Assembly (NCBI RefSeq): GCF_003944715.1
Contig: NZ_RWIT01000001.1
Span: 62,001 to 126,000, forward strand
From: Hymenobacter rigui
Lineage (GTDB): Bacteria > Bacteroidota > Bacteroidia > Cytophagales > Hymenobacteraceae
DNA: 64,000 nucleotides
Direction of reading: 5' to 3'
Below are positions 8,354 through 16,082 of this stretch, piece after piece (the stretch's first letter is position 1; the number at the start of each line of letters is the position of its first letter). Both the position numbers and the translations under genes were made by a program. The notes beneath the pieces were generated by a model. It was not told the origin of the DNA. It worked only from the letters and a program-made list of their open reading frames with translations, and made no database searches.

Positions 8354-8773
8354 TTGATCCACATCGACCTCACCGACCAACCCATCGACGTTTCGGCTGC
8401 CCTACGCAGCGTGGAAGCCGACGGGGCGGGCGCTATCAATACGTTCATCGGCACGGTGCGCAACAAGAGCACCGGCCGCCCCGTGGTGCGCCTCGAGTAC
8501 GAAGCCTACGACAGCATGGCCCTGCACCAGCTCCGCAAAGTAGCCGAGCAGGCTGCCGAGCAGTGGCCGATGGTGGAAAAAATAACCGTCATTCACCGCA
8601 AAGGCACCCTCCACATCGGCGACGTGGCCGTGGTCGTGGCCGTCTCCACGCCCCACCGCGCTGAGAGCTTCGCCGCCTGTCAGTACATCATCGACACCCT
8701 GAAACAGGTGGTCACCATCTGGAAAAAGGAGTTCTACGAGGACGGTGACGTGTGGGTAGCGGCGCACCCGTAG
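8354..8773 (+). CDS. moaE: Molybdopterin synthase catalytic subunit MoaE
   Basis: A 139-residue protein that transfers sulfur from MoaD thiocarboxylate to cyclic pyranopterin monophosphate. Conserved segments are FIGTVRNKSTGRPV, LEYEAYDSMA, HRKGTLHIGD, PHRAESFAAC and IWKKEFYEDGDVW, which includes the active-site lysines. The start is uncertain. The family N-terminus aligns best with a TTG codon at 8354 (then IHIDLTDQPI). The only upstream ATG (8261) would add 31 residues, 13 of them encoded by a type A repeat arm. No strong ribosome site decides between them. Confidence 0.9.
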   Translation: MIHIDLTDQPIDVSAALRSVEADGAGAINTFIGTVRNKSTGRPVVRLEYEAYDSMALHQLRKVAEQAAEQWPMVEKITVIHRKGTLHIGDVAVVVAVSTPHRAESFAACQYIIDTLKQVVTIWKKEFYEDGDVWVAAHP

Positions 8774-8807
8774 CGGCTAGTCAAGTCCATCGGCTTTAGG
8801 TAAAAGC

Positions 8808-8910
8808 AGAACGTCATGCTGAGCTTGCCGAAGCCTCTCGCGTGCTGACCTCGGGTTACTATCCCAACGTAAGCACGCGAGAGGCTTCGGCAAGCTCAGC
8901 ATGACGTTCT
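8808..8910. repeat. Type A inverted repeat, copy 3; likely terminator for moaE
   Basis: Two perfectly complementary 39-base arms (8808-8846, 8872-8910) flank a 25-base loop. The right arm is followed by CTTTTTTGC, so on the plus strand the structure resembles an intrinsic terminator for the moaD-moaE unit. A worn partial arm (CACGCGAG then CTCTGCATGACGTTTTG, 8930-8967) follows. This is the longest perfect hairpin in the window. Confidence 0.85.
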
Positions 8911-8975
8911 TTTTTGCGCTTCAGCCTCAGCACGCGAGATTATTCGCAGGCTCTGCATGACGTTTTGTGTACGCG

Positions 8976-10151
8976 TTACTCCAGCTCCTGGCGCACCTGC
9001 TCGGCTTCCTCGGGCGTGTTCACGTTGCGCAGCTCCTGGGGGGCGGGGGCGGGCAGTACGGCTACGTCGGAGTTGATGATGGTTTTGCGGGGGCAGCTGT
9101 AGCCCAGGCTCAGGAAACGCAGCAGCTGCGGGTAGCTGGCCGGCTCCCAGATGGTAATCAGCGGCTCGGGCCACTCGTTTTCGGGGCTCTGGAAGGCGGT
9201 GGCGAGGCGGGCCGGCTGGCGGTGTTGCACGAGGTGGGCCAAGGTGGTTTCGGACAGAAACGGCAGGTCGCAGGCTACTACCAGCCAGGCGGCGTTGGGG
9301 TCGAGGCGCAGGGCGGAGAGGATGCCGCTGAGCGGGCCCAGGTCGGTGAAGGTATCAGGCAGAGGGCGCAGGCCGGCGTATTCCAGCTCCACCACCTGGT
9401 CGGGGCGGCAGGAAACGTGCACGTCCTGGCAGAAGGGGGCCAGCAGCTCGGCGGCGTAGGCGCGCTGCTCCTGGCCGTGGTAGGCCAGCTTGCCTTTGTC
9501 CTGGCCCATGCGCTGGCTGCGGCCGCCGGCCAGCACCAGGCCCCGCAGCGGCGGCGCGGCGGCGCGCCATTCTTCCAGAATCAGTTGGACAATGGCGGCG
9601 GTATCGTGCAGGGGCAGCACCGGTACCGATGCTTCGCCTAAGTGCGCCTGCAGGTAAGCGGGCACTTCCGTGACGCCTTCGGGCAGCAGCAGGGCCCGCA
9701 CGTTGGTGAGGCGGTCCAGCTTCTTTTCCACGGGCTTGGCGGGGTCCAGGATGACCAGCTGCTGGGCGGCCCGGAAATGGTTGCCGTTTACCAGCACCAG
9801 GTTCTGGTGCTGCAGCAGATCGGGCTGGCTGAACCGGTCGAGGGGTCGCTTTACATCGAGGCGGGCGAAGCGGATGTTGTCGGTCAGCTCGGCGCTGGCC
9901 CCGGCGGCCAGCATGCCGGTTTCGGGAGTGGTGCCGTTGCGCACGGCATCGGCGGCGGCGTGGTCGGCGTCCACGTAAGCCACGCGCAGGGTGGCGGCCA
10001 GCAGCGGCAGCAGCCGGGCGGCCAGCTCCTTGATGCGGCCACAGGGGGCACCCAGAATGGCCAGCTCGTGGCGGCCAAACTCGCCACCATATGGGCGGGC
10101 CAGCTGGGCGTGCTTGCTGCGGGGTTTGTCGGCGGGGGCGTTATCCGGCAT
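8976..10151 (-). CDS. mobA: MobB-like/MobA fusion: molybdenum cofactor guanylyltransferase
   Basis: A 391-residue protein. Residues ~200-391 are MobA, which transfers GMP from GTP to Mo-molybdopterin: LVLAGGRSQRMGQDKGKL is the nucleotide-binding signature, then DTFTDLGPLSGILSAL and VVACDLPFL with the metal-binding Asp. The N-terminal ~190 residues resemble a MobB-like P-loop domain (LAILGAPCGRIKELAARLLP, AYVDAD), but the Walker A Gly-Lys-Thr is absent (GAPCGRIKEL). GTP binding by that half is therefore doubtful. The gene overlaps the moaC stop by 11 bases, which implies translational coupling. The MobB assignment of the N-terminal half is inference. Confidence 0.88.
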   Translation of the reverse strand: MPDNAPADKPRSKHAQLARPYGGEFGRHELAILGAPCGRIKELAARLLPLLAATLRVAYVDADHAAADAVRNGTTPETGMLAAGASAELTDNIRFARLDVKRPLDRFSQPDLLQHQNLVLVNGNHFRAAQQLVILDPAKPVEKKLDRLTNVRALLLPEGVTEVPAYLQAHLGEASVPVLPLHDTAAIVQLILEEWRAAAPPLRGLVLAGGRSQRMGQDKGKLAYHGQEQRAYAAELLAPFCQDVHVSCRPDQVVELEYAGLRPLPDTFTDLGPLSGILSALRLDPNAAWLVVACDLPFLSETTLAHLVQHRQPARLATAFQSPENEWPEPLITIWEPASYPQLLRFLSLGYSCPRKTIINSDVAVLPAPAPQELRNVNTPEEAEQVRQELE

Positions 10152-10629
10152 GGTGGAAGTCCTGTTTACCGCCGGTTTTGCTGATGAGGCGGGTTTCCTG
10201 AATGAGAATGTCGTGCGAGAGGGCCTTGCACATGTCGTAGATGGTGAGGGCCGCTACCGAGGCGCCGGTCAGGGCTTCCATCTCGACGCCGGTTTTGCCC
10301 GTCACGGTGGCCGTGCACTCAATCAGCACGGCGTCGGGACCATCTACTTCAATGGTCACCTGGCAGTTATCCAGACCCAGCGGGTGACATAGCGGAATCA
10401 GCTCCGACGTGCGCTTGGCTCCCATGATGCCAGCCAGAATAGCCGTCTGAAACACGGGACCCTTGCGGGTGGGCAGGTCGCCTTCTTTCACCAAAGCCAT
10501 GATTTCGGGGCCGAGTACCACGCGGCTGCGGGCCCGCGCCACGCGGCGGGTTGGTTGTTTGGCGCCCACGTCCACCATGGCGGGCTGGCCGGCGTCGTTG
10601 AGGTGGGTGAGTTTAGCGGAGTCGGACAT
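10141..10629 (-). CDS. moaC: Cyclic pyranopterin monophosphate synthase MoaC
   Basis: A 162-residue enzyme that rearranges 3',8-cyclo-GTP to cyclic pyranopterin monophosphate. Signatures are MVDVGAKQPTRR, AKRTSELIPLCHPLGLD with the catalytic His-Pro region, and KTGVEMEALTGASVAALTIY. The start MSDSAKLTHL at 10629 was preferred over the ATG three codons upstream because it matches family N-termini. A short hairpin (CACAAGC/GCTTGTG) lies 7 bases upstream of the start. It is first in a moaC-mobA unit. Confidence 0.96.
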   Translation of the reverse strand: MSDSAKLTHLNDAGQPAMVDVGAKQPTRRVARARSRVVLGPEIMALVKEGDLPTRKGPVFQTAILAGIMGAKRTSELIPLCHPLGLDNCQVTIEVDGPDAVLIECTATVTGKTGVEMEALTGASVAALTIYDMCKALSHDILIQETRLISKTGGKQDFHHAG

Positions 10630-10635
10630 AGGTAG

Positions 10636-10653
10636 CACAAGCGTCAGCTTGTG
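10636..10653 (-). promoter_or_regulatory. Short hairpin directly upstream of moaC start
   Basis: CACAAGC (10636-10642) pairs with GCTTGTG (10647-10653). In the moaC direction it reads CACAAGCTGACGCTTGTGCT and ends 7 bases before the ATG. A nearly identical hairpin precedes moeA (12269-12288). Position suggests control of translation initiation, but it could equally be a dispersed repeat. Confidence 0.45.
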
Positions 10654-10700
10654 AGTGAGGAAAGTGGAGAGTAAGTCCTGTACGAAGGTACCGCCCGGAA

Positions 10701-10783
10701 AGTAGCGCGAACTTTGCAGTTCGCGCCTCGAATGGTCTTTTCGAACAGCGCAGGGGCACGAACTACAAAGTTCGCGCTACTAC
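10701..10783. repeat. Type B inverted repeat (TAGCGCGAACTTTGCAGTTCGCG), copy 1
   Basis: The left arm AGTAGCGCGAACTTTGCAGT and right arm CACGAACTACAAAGTTCGCG then CTACTAC are inverted copies around a ~30-base centre. The left arm also contains the small palindrome CGCGAACTTTGCAGTTCGCG. It lies between moaC and the RtcB-like gene. The second copy is on the other side of that gene. Confidence 0.85.
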
Positions 10784-10897
10784 GCTGGCCCGGCAGTCAG
10801 TGCAAGGCGAGTGAAATAACCACCATAGCTGCCGGATTGATTTTTTCGACATCTTTGCAACGGTCTATGCTGAGACCCTGAAGATTGCGCGCCCACT

Positions 10898-11992
10898 ATG
10901 CGGCTGCTCCCCGAGGCGCGCCCCGCTTACTTATTTCGTAAAGAAGACCCCGTGAAAACAGTCTATTTCACGGATTGTAGCGCCGTGGAGCAGAACGCGC
11001 TACAATCCCTGCTCGCCTTCGAGCACCAACCCACCATCGGCCGGATTGCCGTCTTTCCCGACATTCATTACTGCTCCGAGCGGTCCATCCCGGTAGGAGT
11101 GGCCTTCCAGACCACCGACGTATTCTACCCGCTGGTCACTGGCAAAGACATGGGCTGCGGGGTGGCCTACCTGCGCATTCCCCGGGCGGAGGTGCTGCGC
11201 CCGTTCGACAAAGCCCGGCACTACCGGGCCCTGGAACGGGAGGTACACCACATGACCGACGAGGGCCTGGGCGGCGGCAACCACTTCCTGTCGCTGGAAG
11301 AGTCGGCCGACTTCCTGTACGTTATTGTGCATACCGGGAGCCGCAACCTGGGCGTGTACATGTACCAGCAAAACCGGCAATTGCTGCAACAGCACAACCC
11401 CGGCCAGGAATGGCTGCCGCTTGACGTGGCCACCCCGGCGTACCGGCAGGAGTACCAGCGGGTGCTCACGTACGCGGCCAGCCGGCGGCAAGAGTTTCTG
11501 GCCAAAACCTACGACTTCCTGCGCCGCAATCAGTACGTGGCCAGTGGTCAGCCCGTGGTGGCCGACAGCTGCCACAACCTGCTCGAATTCACGCCTCAGG
11601 GGGTAATTCACCGCAAAGGCAGCACCCAGCTGCCGGTTGATGGGATGGTGGTGATTCCGCTGTCGATGAGTCGGGGCTCCCTCATCGTGCGGGCCAACCC
11701 CTGGCACTCCGCCGCCGAAACTGCTCTCTGGAGCTGCGCCCACGGTGCGGGCCGGCAGCTGAGCCGTACTGATACGCTTAAGTTCTGGCACTCGCTTAAA
11801 AAGGCGGAGAAGGACGCTTACCGGCAGCGCTTCCCGGAGCTGCTCAACCGGCAGGGCGACTTTGACAGCAGCATACTGCAAGAGTTTGACTTCGCCTATA
11901 AAGACTCCTCCGAGTTGCTGACCACCCAGCCCCACCTCATTCGGTGTGACGAAACGACGCCCATCGTAACCGTGAAATTCACCGGAGTGTAG
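10898..11992 (+). CDS. RtcB family RNA ligase-like protein
   Basis: A 364-residue member of the RtcB family (3'-phosphate or cyclic-phosphate RNA ligase, GTP and Mn dependent). The metal and guanylylation motifs are all present: GKDMGCGV (Asp, Cys), GLGGGNHF, VHTGSRNLG, DSCHN, HRKGST, and CAHGAGRQLSR with the His that accepts GMP. It is shorter than E. coli RtcB (408 residues), and the PxSMSRGS loop differs from the usual SMGTASY. The start is ambiguous: the ATG at 10898 or an in-frame GTG at 10952 (VKTVYFTD), which fits family N-termini better. It sits alone inside the Moco locus, flanked by two type B repeats. Confidence 0.87.
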   Translation: MRLLPEARPAYLFRKEDPVKTVYFTDCSAVEQNALQSLLAFEHQPTIGRIAVFPDIHYCSERSIPVGVAFQTTDVFYPLVTGKDMGCGVAYLRIPRAEVLRPFDKARHYRALEREVHHMTDEGLGGGNHFLSLEESADFLYVIVHTGSRNLGVYMYQQNRQLLQQHNPGQEWLPLDVATPAYRQEYQRVLTYAASRRQEFLAKTYDFLRRNQYVASGQPVVADSCHNLLEFTPQGVIHRKGSTQLPVDGMVVIPLSMSRGSLIVRANPWHSAAETALWSCAHGAGRQLSRTDTLKFWHSLKKAEKDAYRQRFPELLNRQGDFDSSILQEFDFAYKDSSELLTTQPHLIRCDETTPIVTVKFTGV

Positions 11993-11998
11993 ACAAGC

Positions 11999-12093
11999 AG
12001 TAGCGCGAACTTTGCAGTTCGCGTCCCCGCGCCGTTTGGGCGGCTGTTGTTCGGTTGTCGTTCGGGGGCGCGAACTACAAAGTTCGCGCTACT
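11999..12093. repeat. Type B inverted repeat, copy 2
   Basis: The arms AGTAGCGCGAACTTTGCAGT (from 11999) and CGCGAACTACAAAGTTCGCG (then CTACT, to 12093) flank a ~45-base centre. The element starts 7 bases after the stop of the RtcB-like gene. With copy 1 it brackets that gene, leaving about 115 bases upstream and almost none downstream. Confidence 0.85.
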
Positions 12094-12122
12094 ATTCGGT
12101 CAGCTACACAAGGTTACCAGCC

Positions 12123-12228
12123 GATGTAGAGACGCGACACTCCGAGTCTCGTCGTTGCTGATGTTGTTTGAGTAGTACAGTTCCTGATTGTTTAACAACG
12201 AGACGCAAGATATTGCGTCTCTACATCC
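12123..12228. repeat. Type C inverted repeat, copy 2
   Basis: The left arm GATGTAGAGACGCGACACTC continues to GAGTCTCGTCGTTG. The right arm CAACGAGACGCAAGATATTG continues to CGTCTCTACATC. The outer ~12 bases and the inner CAACGAGAC segments pair well. It fills the spacer between type B copy 2 and the moeA leader, so this 309-base spacer is almost entirely repeat. Confidence 0.82.
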
Positions 12229-12268
12229 GCCTTTCCAAACAACCAGCGGCCTTATTCGTTGGGAAACG

Positions 12269-12288
12269 GCACAAGCTAAAGCTTGTGC
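12269..12288 (+). promoter_or_regulatory. Short hairpin directly upstream of moeA start
   Basis: GCACAAGCT and AGCTTGTGC form a perfect 9-bp stem with a two-base loop, ending 13 bases before the moeA ATG. The same stem words followed by TAC occur just upstream of moaC. A tight loop and closeness to the start suggest an effect on initiation or mRNA stability. Confidence 0.45.
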
Positions 12289-12301
12289 TACATTTATCCC
12301 T

Positions 12302-13531
12302 ATGATTTCTGTTGCTGAAGCCACCCGCCTCGTTGCCGCCACCATTCGCCCGCTGGGCGTGGAGCATCTTTCCCTGAGCCTCGCCACCGGCCGCGTGCTG
12401 CGCGAGGACCTGCGCGCCGACCGGGACTTTCCGCCCTTCAACCGGGTAGCTATGGACGGCATGGCCGTGCGCTACGAGGCTTTGGCGGCAGGCCAGACGG
12501 AGTTCCGCATTCACCACACCCAGTTTGCCGGCCAGTCGCCCCAGCCGCTGCCCGAGGCCACGGCCGCCGTGGAAATCATGACCGGGGCCATGCTGCCGCC
12601 CGGCGTGGATACCGTGATTCGCTACGAGGACCTTACGTTCCGCACCGATGCGGCGGGCCAGCGCTGGGCCACCGTGCAGGCGCTGCCGCCCCGGGCCGGC
12701 CACAACGTGCACCCCCAGGCCGCCGACCGCCACCAAGGCGACCTGCTGGTGCCCGCAGGCACCCGCCTGGAACCCGCCGAAGTAGCCGTGGCCGCTACCG
12801 TAGGGGCCGCCACCGTGGCCGTGTCGCGGCGGCCGCGGGTGGCCGTGGTGAGCACCGGCGACGAGCTGGTGCCCATCACCGAGCAGCCCCAGGCCCACCA
12901 GATCCGCCGCTCCAATGCCATCATGCTCCAGGCCGCCGCCGAAGCCTCCGGGGCCCGCACCGAAATCTTCCACTTCGACGACGACCCCGCCGCGCTGCGC
13001 CAGGGGTTGCCCGCCCTGCTGGCCGGCTTCGATGCGGTGGTGCTCAGCGGGGGCGTGTCGATGGGCAAGGCCGATTTTCTGCCGGGTGTGCTGCGGGAGC
13101 TGGGCGTGGAACAGGTGTTTCATGAGGTGAAGCAGCGGCCGGGTAAGCCGTTCTGGTTCGGGCAGCAGCCCGGCGGAGCGGTGGTATTTGCGCTGCCCGG
13201 CAACCCGGTGTCCACGTTCGTGAACTTCTACCGCTACGCCCGGCCCTGGCTGCTGGCCGTGCAGCAGCCCGCCGGCACTTCGGCCGCCGGGGCCGCACCT
13301 GTGTCCGCCGTACTCACCCAGCCCGTCGACTTTAAGCCGCCCATGACGCACTTCCTGTTGGTGAGCCTGGAAGCCGGCCCTGACGGCCGCCTGCTGGCTA
13401 CCCCTGAGCGCGCCGGCGGCTCCGGCGACATGGCCAGCCTGCTCACCTCCAGCGGCTTCCTGGAGCTACCGCCGGAGCAGGAACACTTCCCCAAAGACAC
13501 GGTGCTGCCGATGTGGCGGTTTCGGGGGTAG
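12302..13531 (+). CDS. moeA: Molybdopterin molybdenumtransferase MoeA
   Basis: A 409-residue enzyme that inserts molybdate into adenylated molybdopterin. It starts MISVAEATRLV and carries PFNRVAMDGMAVR, EIMTGAMLPPG, the domain III motifs VSTGDELV and VVLSGGVSMGKADF, and FALPGNPVSTFVNF. The ATG at 12302 matches the family N-terminus; upstream in-frame codons to 12188 cross the type C repeat and are non-coding. No MoaB/Mog partner is visible in the window, so the adenylylation step is presumably encoded elsewhere. Confidence 0.96.
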   Translation: MISVAEATRLVAATIRPLGVEHLSLSLATGRVLREDLRADRDFPPFNRVAMDGMAVRYEALAAGQTEFRIHHTQFAGQSPQPLPEATAAVEIMTGAMLPPGVDTVIRYEDLTFRTDAAGQRWATVQALPPRAGHNVHPQAADRHQGDLLVPAGTRLEPAEVAVAATVGAATVAVSRRPRVAVVSTGDELVPITEQPQAHQIRRSNAIMLQAAAEASGARTEIFHFDDDPAALRQGLPALLAGFDAVVLSGGVSMGKADFLPGVLRELGVEQVFHEVKQRPGKPFWFGQQPGGAVVFALPGNPVSTFVNFYRYARPWLLAVQQPAGTSAAGAAPVSAVLTQPVDFKPPMTHFLLVSLEAGPDGRLLATPERAGGSGDMASLLTSSGFLELPPEQEHFPKDTVLPMWRFRG

Positions 13532-13561
13532 ATATGTAATTATAAACCGTTTAAGTGTGAA

Positions 13562-13580
13562 AAGCAGCTTGCGGCTGCTT
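13562..13580 (+). terminator. Weak stem-loop after moeA
   Basis: AAGCAGC and GCTGCTT pair with a 5-base loop, 30 bases downstream of the moeA stop. Only two T residues follow, so termination is uncertain. Confidence 0.4.
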
Positions 13581-13630
13581 AGGTATGCTCTGCTTACCGA
13601 TTATTCACGGAGGGCTGCTACCTTGGCCCG

Positions 13631-14110
13631 ATGAAGTACCTCTCTCTTCTCCTTCTGCTCCCTGCACTTGGGATGCTTACGGCCTGTAATAACGATGATA
13701 CAGATGCTCCGGCACCTGTGCCTGCAACGGCTACCTACGCCGAAGGCAGCGGAGCAGCCGTTGCCTTGTCACTACCTAGCGTCAGCTATGTTACTGCTGT
13801 CGCCAATGGTCCTGGTAATCAGCCACGTCGTGCCATTGTGCTACGTGTGACCTTGCCTAACGGCTCGGTTTCGACCATGACGTATAATTATGCGGGGAGC
13901 GAATTCCCTGCGGTGGGACCAGTGGCCCTGGATGTGCCGGTGGTGATTACGCCCGTCACAATCACCGGTCCGGGTTTTCAGGATGGTGGAAGTCAAGCCA
14001 CCTTGAAAGTGGAATCTGTTACCCCTCAGGTAGTGAGCGGCACGTACTCGGGCACGTTCACGATGGGTGGACCACCGGTCAGAGTAGTTTTCAACCGACT
14101 GCCGCTGTAG
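13631..14110 (+). CDS. Hypothetical lipoprotein
   Basis: A 159-residue protein with a lipoprotein signal (LLLLLPALGMLTAC, lipobox LTAC), then an acidic-Pro linker (NNDDTDAPAPVPA) and a beta-rich body. No family is recognised. AIVLRVTLPNGSVSTMTYNY and VVSGTYSGTFTMG resemble the beta-strand pattern of small Bacteroidota lipoproteins that sit under or on the outer membrane. It is monocistronic. Confidence 0.75.
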   Translation: MKYLSLLLLLPALGMLTACNNDDTDAPAPVPATATYAEGSGAAVALSLPSVSYVTAVANGPGNQPRRAIVLRVTLPNGSVSTMTYNYAGSEFPAVGPVALDVPVVITPVTITGPGFQDGGSQATLKVESVTPQVVSGTYSGTFTMGGPPVRVVFNRLPL

Positions 14111-14217
14111 GCAATACGCCGTTTACTGCTTCTGCATAGTGGGGTGATGATACAGACATAATCATAGCATAATCTGTTTGCCTCAGGTATAGTACGTAGC
14201 GCGCGGCCAACGCAACA

Positions 14218-14331
14218 TCACCCCTCAAAATCCAGTCTGCACTATGCACTAAAGGCAGGGATGCCTGAGCCACTCGTGCGCAATGACAACAGGCGCAGCT
14301 TCCCGAACAAGTTGTCGGAAGGCTGCGCCTG
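14218..14331 (-). pseudogene. Decayed copy of the 3' end of the DUF2007/zinc-ribbon gene
   Basis: Read leftwards, the frame gives QAQPSDNLFGKLRLLS and ends LDFEG-stop, matching QPQPQDNLFVKLRLWL and FDFEG-stop of the intact gene at 16083-16508. An in-frame TAG interrupts it and the zinc-binding Cys residues between are lost. At DNA level GCAACATCACCCCTCAAAAT here matches GCAACCTCACCCCTCAAAAT beside the intact gene. The copy therefore extends past the stop codon. The rest of the 14111-14420 spacer holds nothing else I recognise. Confidence 0.75.
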
Positions 14332-14420
14332 TGGGAGTTGCTACGGTGGGGTGGTTGCGTGGCTATACAGCGGTATCAACTTAAAGCCGACCGGCAGATG
14401 GGAATTTGATACTTCATTGG

Positions 14421-15824
14421 CTACTTCCGCAGCACCATGTACCCATAAGCCGGCAGCGTAACCGTGGTGCCCACCGCTACGGAGCCCCCGCGCAGGGCAT
14501 CGGTCCAGGTGGAGTTGGCCAGGGCGGTGGGCACTGTGTATTGCACCGAAGTATTGCGGGTATTAGCCAGCACGAAGGCCTGGTCGGCACCGTCGACTTT
14601 GGTGAAGGCGCACACATCGGCGGAGCTGTAGCCGGTGGACGTACCGTGGCGCAGCGCCGGACTGGCGGCGCGGGCCTTCAGAATCTGCTTGTGCGCCCTG
14701 GTAATGGCCGGCTGCGTATCCCACTGCACTTTTACGGAGGTAAAGGGGAAGGGAATAGCGGCACTCATGCCCGCTTCCTGGCCGTTGTACACCATCGGTA
14801 CGCCCTTGTAGAGACTGGCCACCACAAACGCTGACAAAGCGCCATTCTGGCCCCCGAACAGCGTTACGGGCGTGCCGTCGGAGCCGTTTACGTCGTGGTT
14901 GGTGGTGTAGCGCACCACCTGCTGGGTGCCGGTGGCTCCCACGTACTCCGTAGTGTTTAATCCATCAAAAGCAGTAGCGGCAGCACCGTTTTTGTACACC
15001 TGGTAAATACCGCCGTAGAAGTTAAAGCCGAAAATATAGTCGAAGCCCGCGGTGAAGTGGTTGCTGCGGTTGCCCTCGGCCAGCAGCAGCAGCTTGTGGG
15101 TTTTGATGTTGCGCAAGGTGTCCACGGCCTGCTTCCAGAAATCAGCGGGCGGAGTGTCGGCATAGTCGAAGCGGAAACCGTCCACATTGGCCGTGTACAC
15201 CCACGATTTCAGGGCCGAAATCATAGCCAGGCGCATCGGGGCACTGCTGAAGTTGAGCTGGGCCACATCGGTGAAGCCGCTATTAGGCGGACTGATAATC
15301 TGGCCGGCTCCGTTCTGTTGGTACCAGTCGGGGTGTTGCTGAATCCAAGCATTGTCCCAGCTGGTATGGTTGGCTACCCAGTCGAGCATGACGGCCAGAC
15401 CCCGCTGGTGCGCCCCGTCCACGAGGGTGCGTAAATCGGTGAGCGTACCGAATTCCGGGTTTACGGCGGTGTAATCCTGCACGGCGTAGGGTGAGTTCAC
15501 GCCCCGCAGTGAGCCAATCGGGTATATCGGCATCAGGTAAATGGTGTTCACGCCCAGGGCCTTGATGGAGTCCAGCCGGGCCGTAACACCCGCAAATTTG
15601 CCGCCCGCGCTGAAGGCCCGCATGTTTACCTGGTAAATGACTGCGTCCTGCCGGTCGGGCACGGCATTGAAGGGCGTACCGTACTGCGTGGGCGTAGGAG
15701 TGACAGGCGTGGTAGGGTCATCGGGCTTGGCCGGGTCCGATTCTTTACTGGAGCAGCCCACCAGTAAACCGGCGGCCATAAAAACGGGCAGGCTATGCCT
15801 GAGAACAGTGGTAAAGAATGACAT
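14421..15824 (-). CDS. Secreted GH13 alpha-amylase family lipoprotein
   Basis: A 467-residue glycoside hydrolase with a lipoprotein signal (MAAGLLVGC) and a Pro/Thr-rich linker. The four GH13 regions are visible: DWVANHT (I), GFRFDYAD with the nucleophilic Asp (II), LLLAEGNR with the acid/base Glu (III) and TNHDVNG (IV). It should cleave alpha-1,4-glucans outside the cytoplasm, in line with the pullulanase at 36-38 kb. The ATG at 15824 starts the signal peptide; the longer frame to 15962 has no such start. The gene lies between the intact and decayed DUF2007 copies. Confidence 0.92.
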   Translation of the reverse strand: MSFFTTVLRHSLPVFMAAGLLVGCSSKESDPAKPDDPTTPVTPTPTQYGTPFNAVPDRQDAVIYQVNMRAFSAGGKFAGVTARLDSIKALGVNTIYLMPIYPIGSLRGVNSPYAVQDYTAVNPEFGTLTDLRTLVDGAHQRGLAVMLDWVANHTSWDNAWIQQHPDWYQQNGAGQIISPPNSGFTDVAQLNFSSAPMRLAMISALKSWVYTANVDGFRFDYADTPPADFWKQAVDTLRNIKTHKLLLLAEGNRSNHFTAGFDYIFGFNFYGGIYQVYKNGAAATAFDGLNTTEYVGATGTQQVVRYTTNHDVNGSDGTPVTLFGGQNGALSAFVVASLYKGVPMVYNGQEAGMSAAIPFPFTSVKVQWDTQPAITRAHKQILKARAASPALRHGTSTGYSSADVCAFTKVDGADQAFVLANTRNTSVQYTVPTALANSTWTDALRGGSVAVGTTVTLPAYGYMVLRK

Positions 15825-16082
15825 GAAGTGCAGGGGAAACGCGGATAGAAACGCTGGCCGGAAAACAGCCGGAGTAGTGTAAAGTCGCCGAATGTTGTCT
15901 TGTCGTTGCACAATACAAGTCGTTTTTATCCAACACCGGAAGAGAAATGGGCGTCGCTGCACTGGCGAATCAACCGCTTAGGCAGCTTCCATTAGTAAGC
16001 ATTCGATTCCGGTACACCGCTACCAAGCCAGCCCGGAAGTTGCCGTACTCCGATTGTGGGTGCATGCAACGGCACAGCAACC

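Noticed and set aside
10898..11992. RtcB-like gene as a dedicated Moco enzyme
   Set aside because: It has complete RNA-ligase motifs and no feature linking it to Moco chemistry; position alone is weak evidence, especially with flanking repeats.
12221..13351. 376-codon open frame on the minus strand
   Set aside because: It is antisense to moeA and composed of Gly/His-rich low-complexity sequence.
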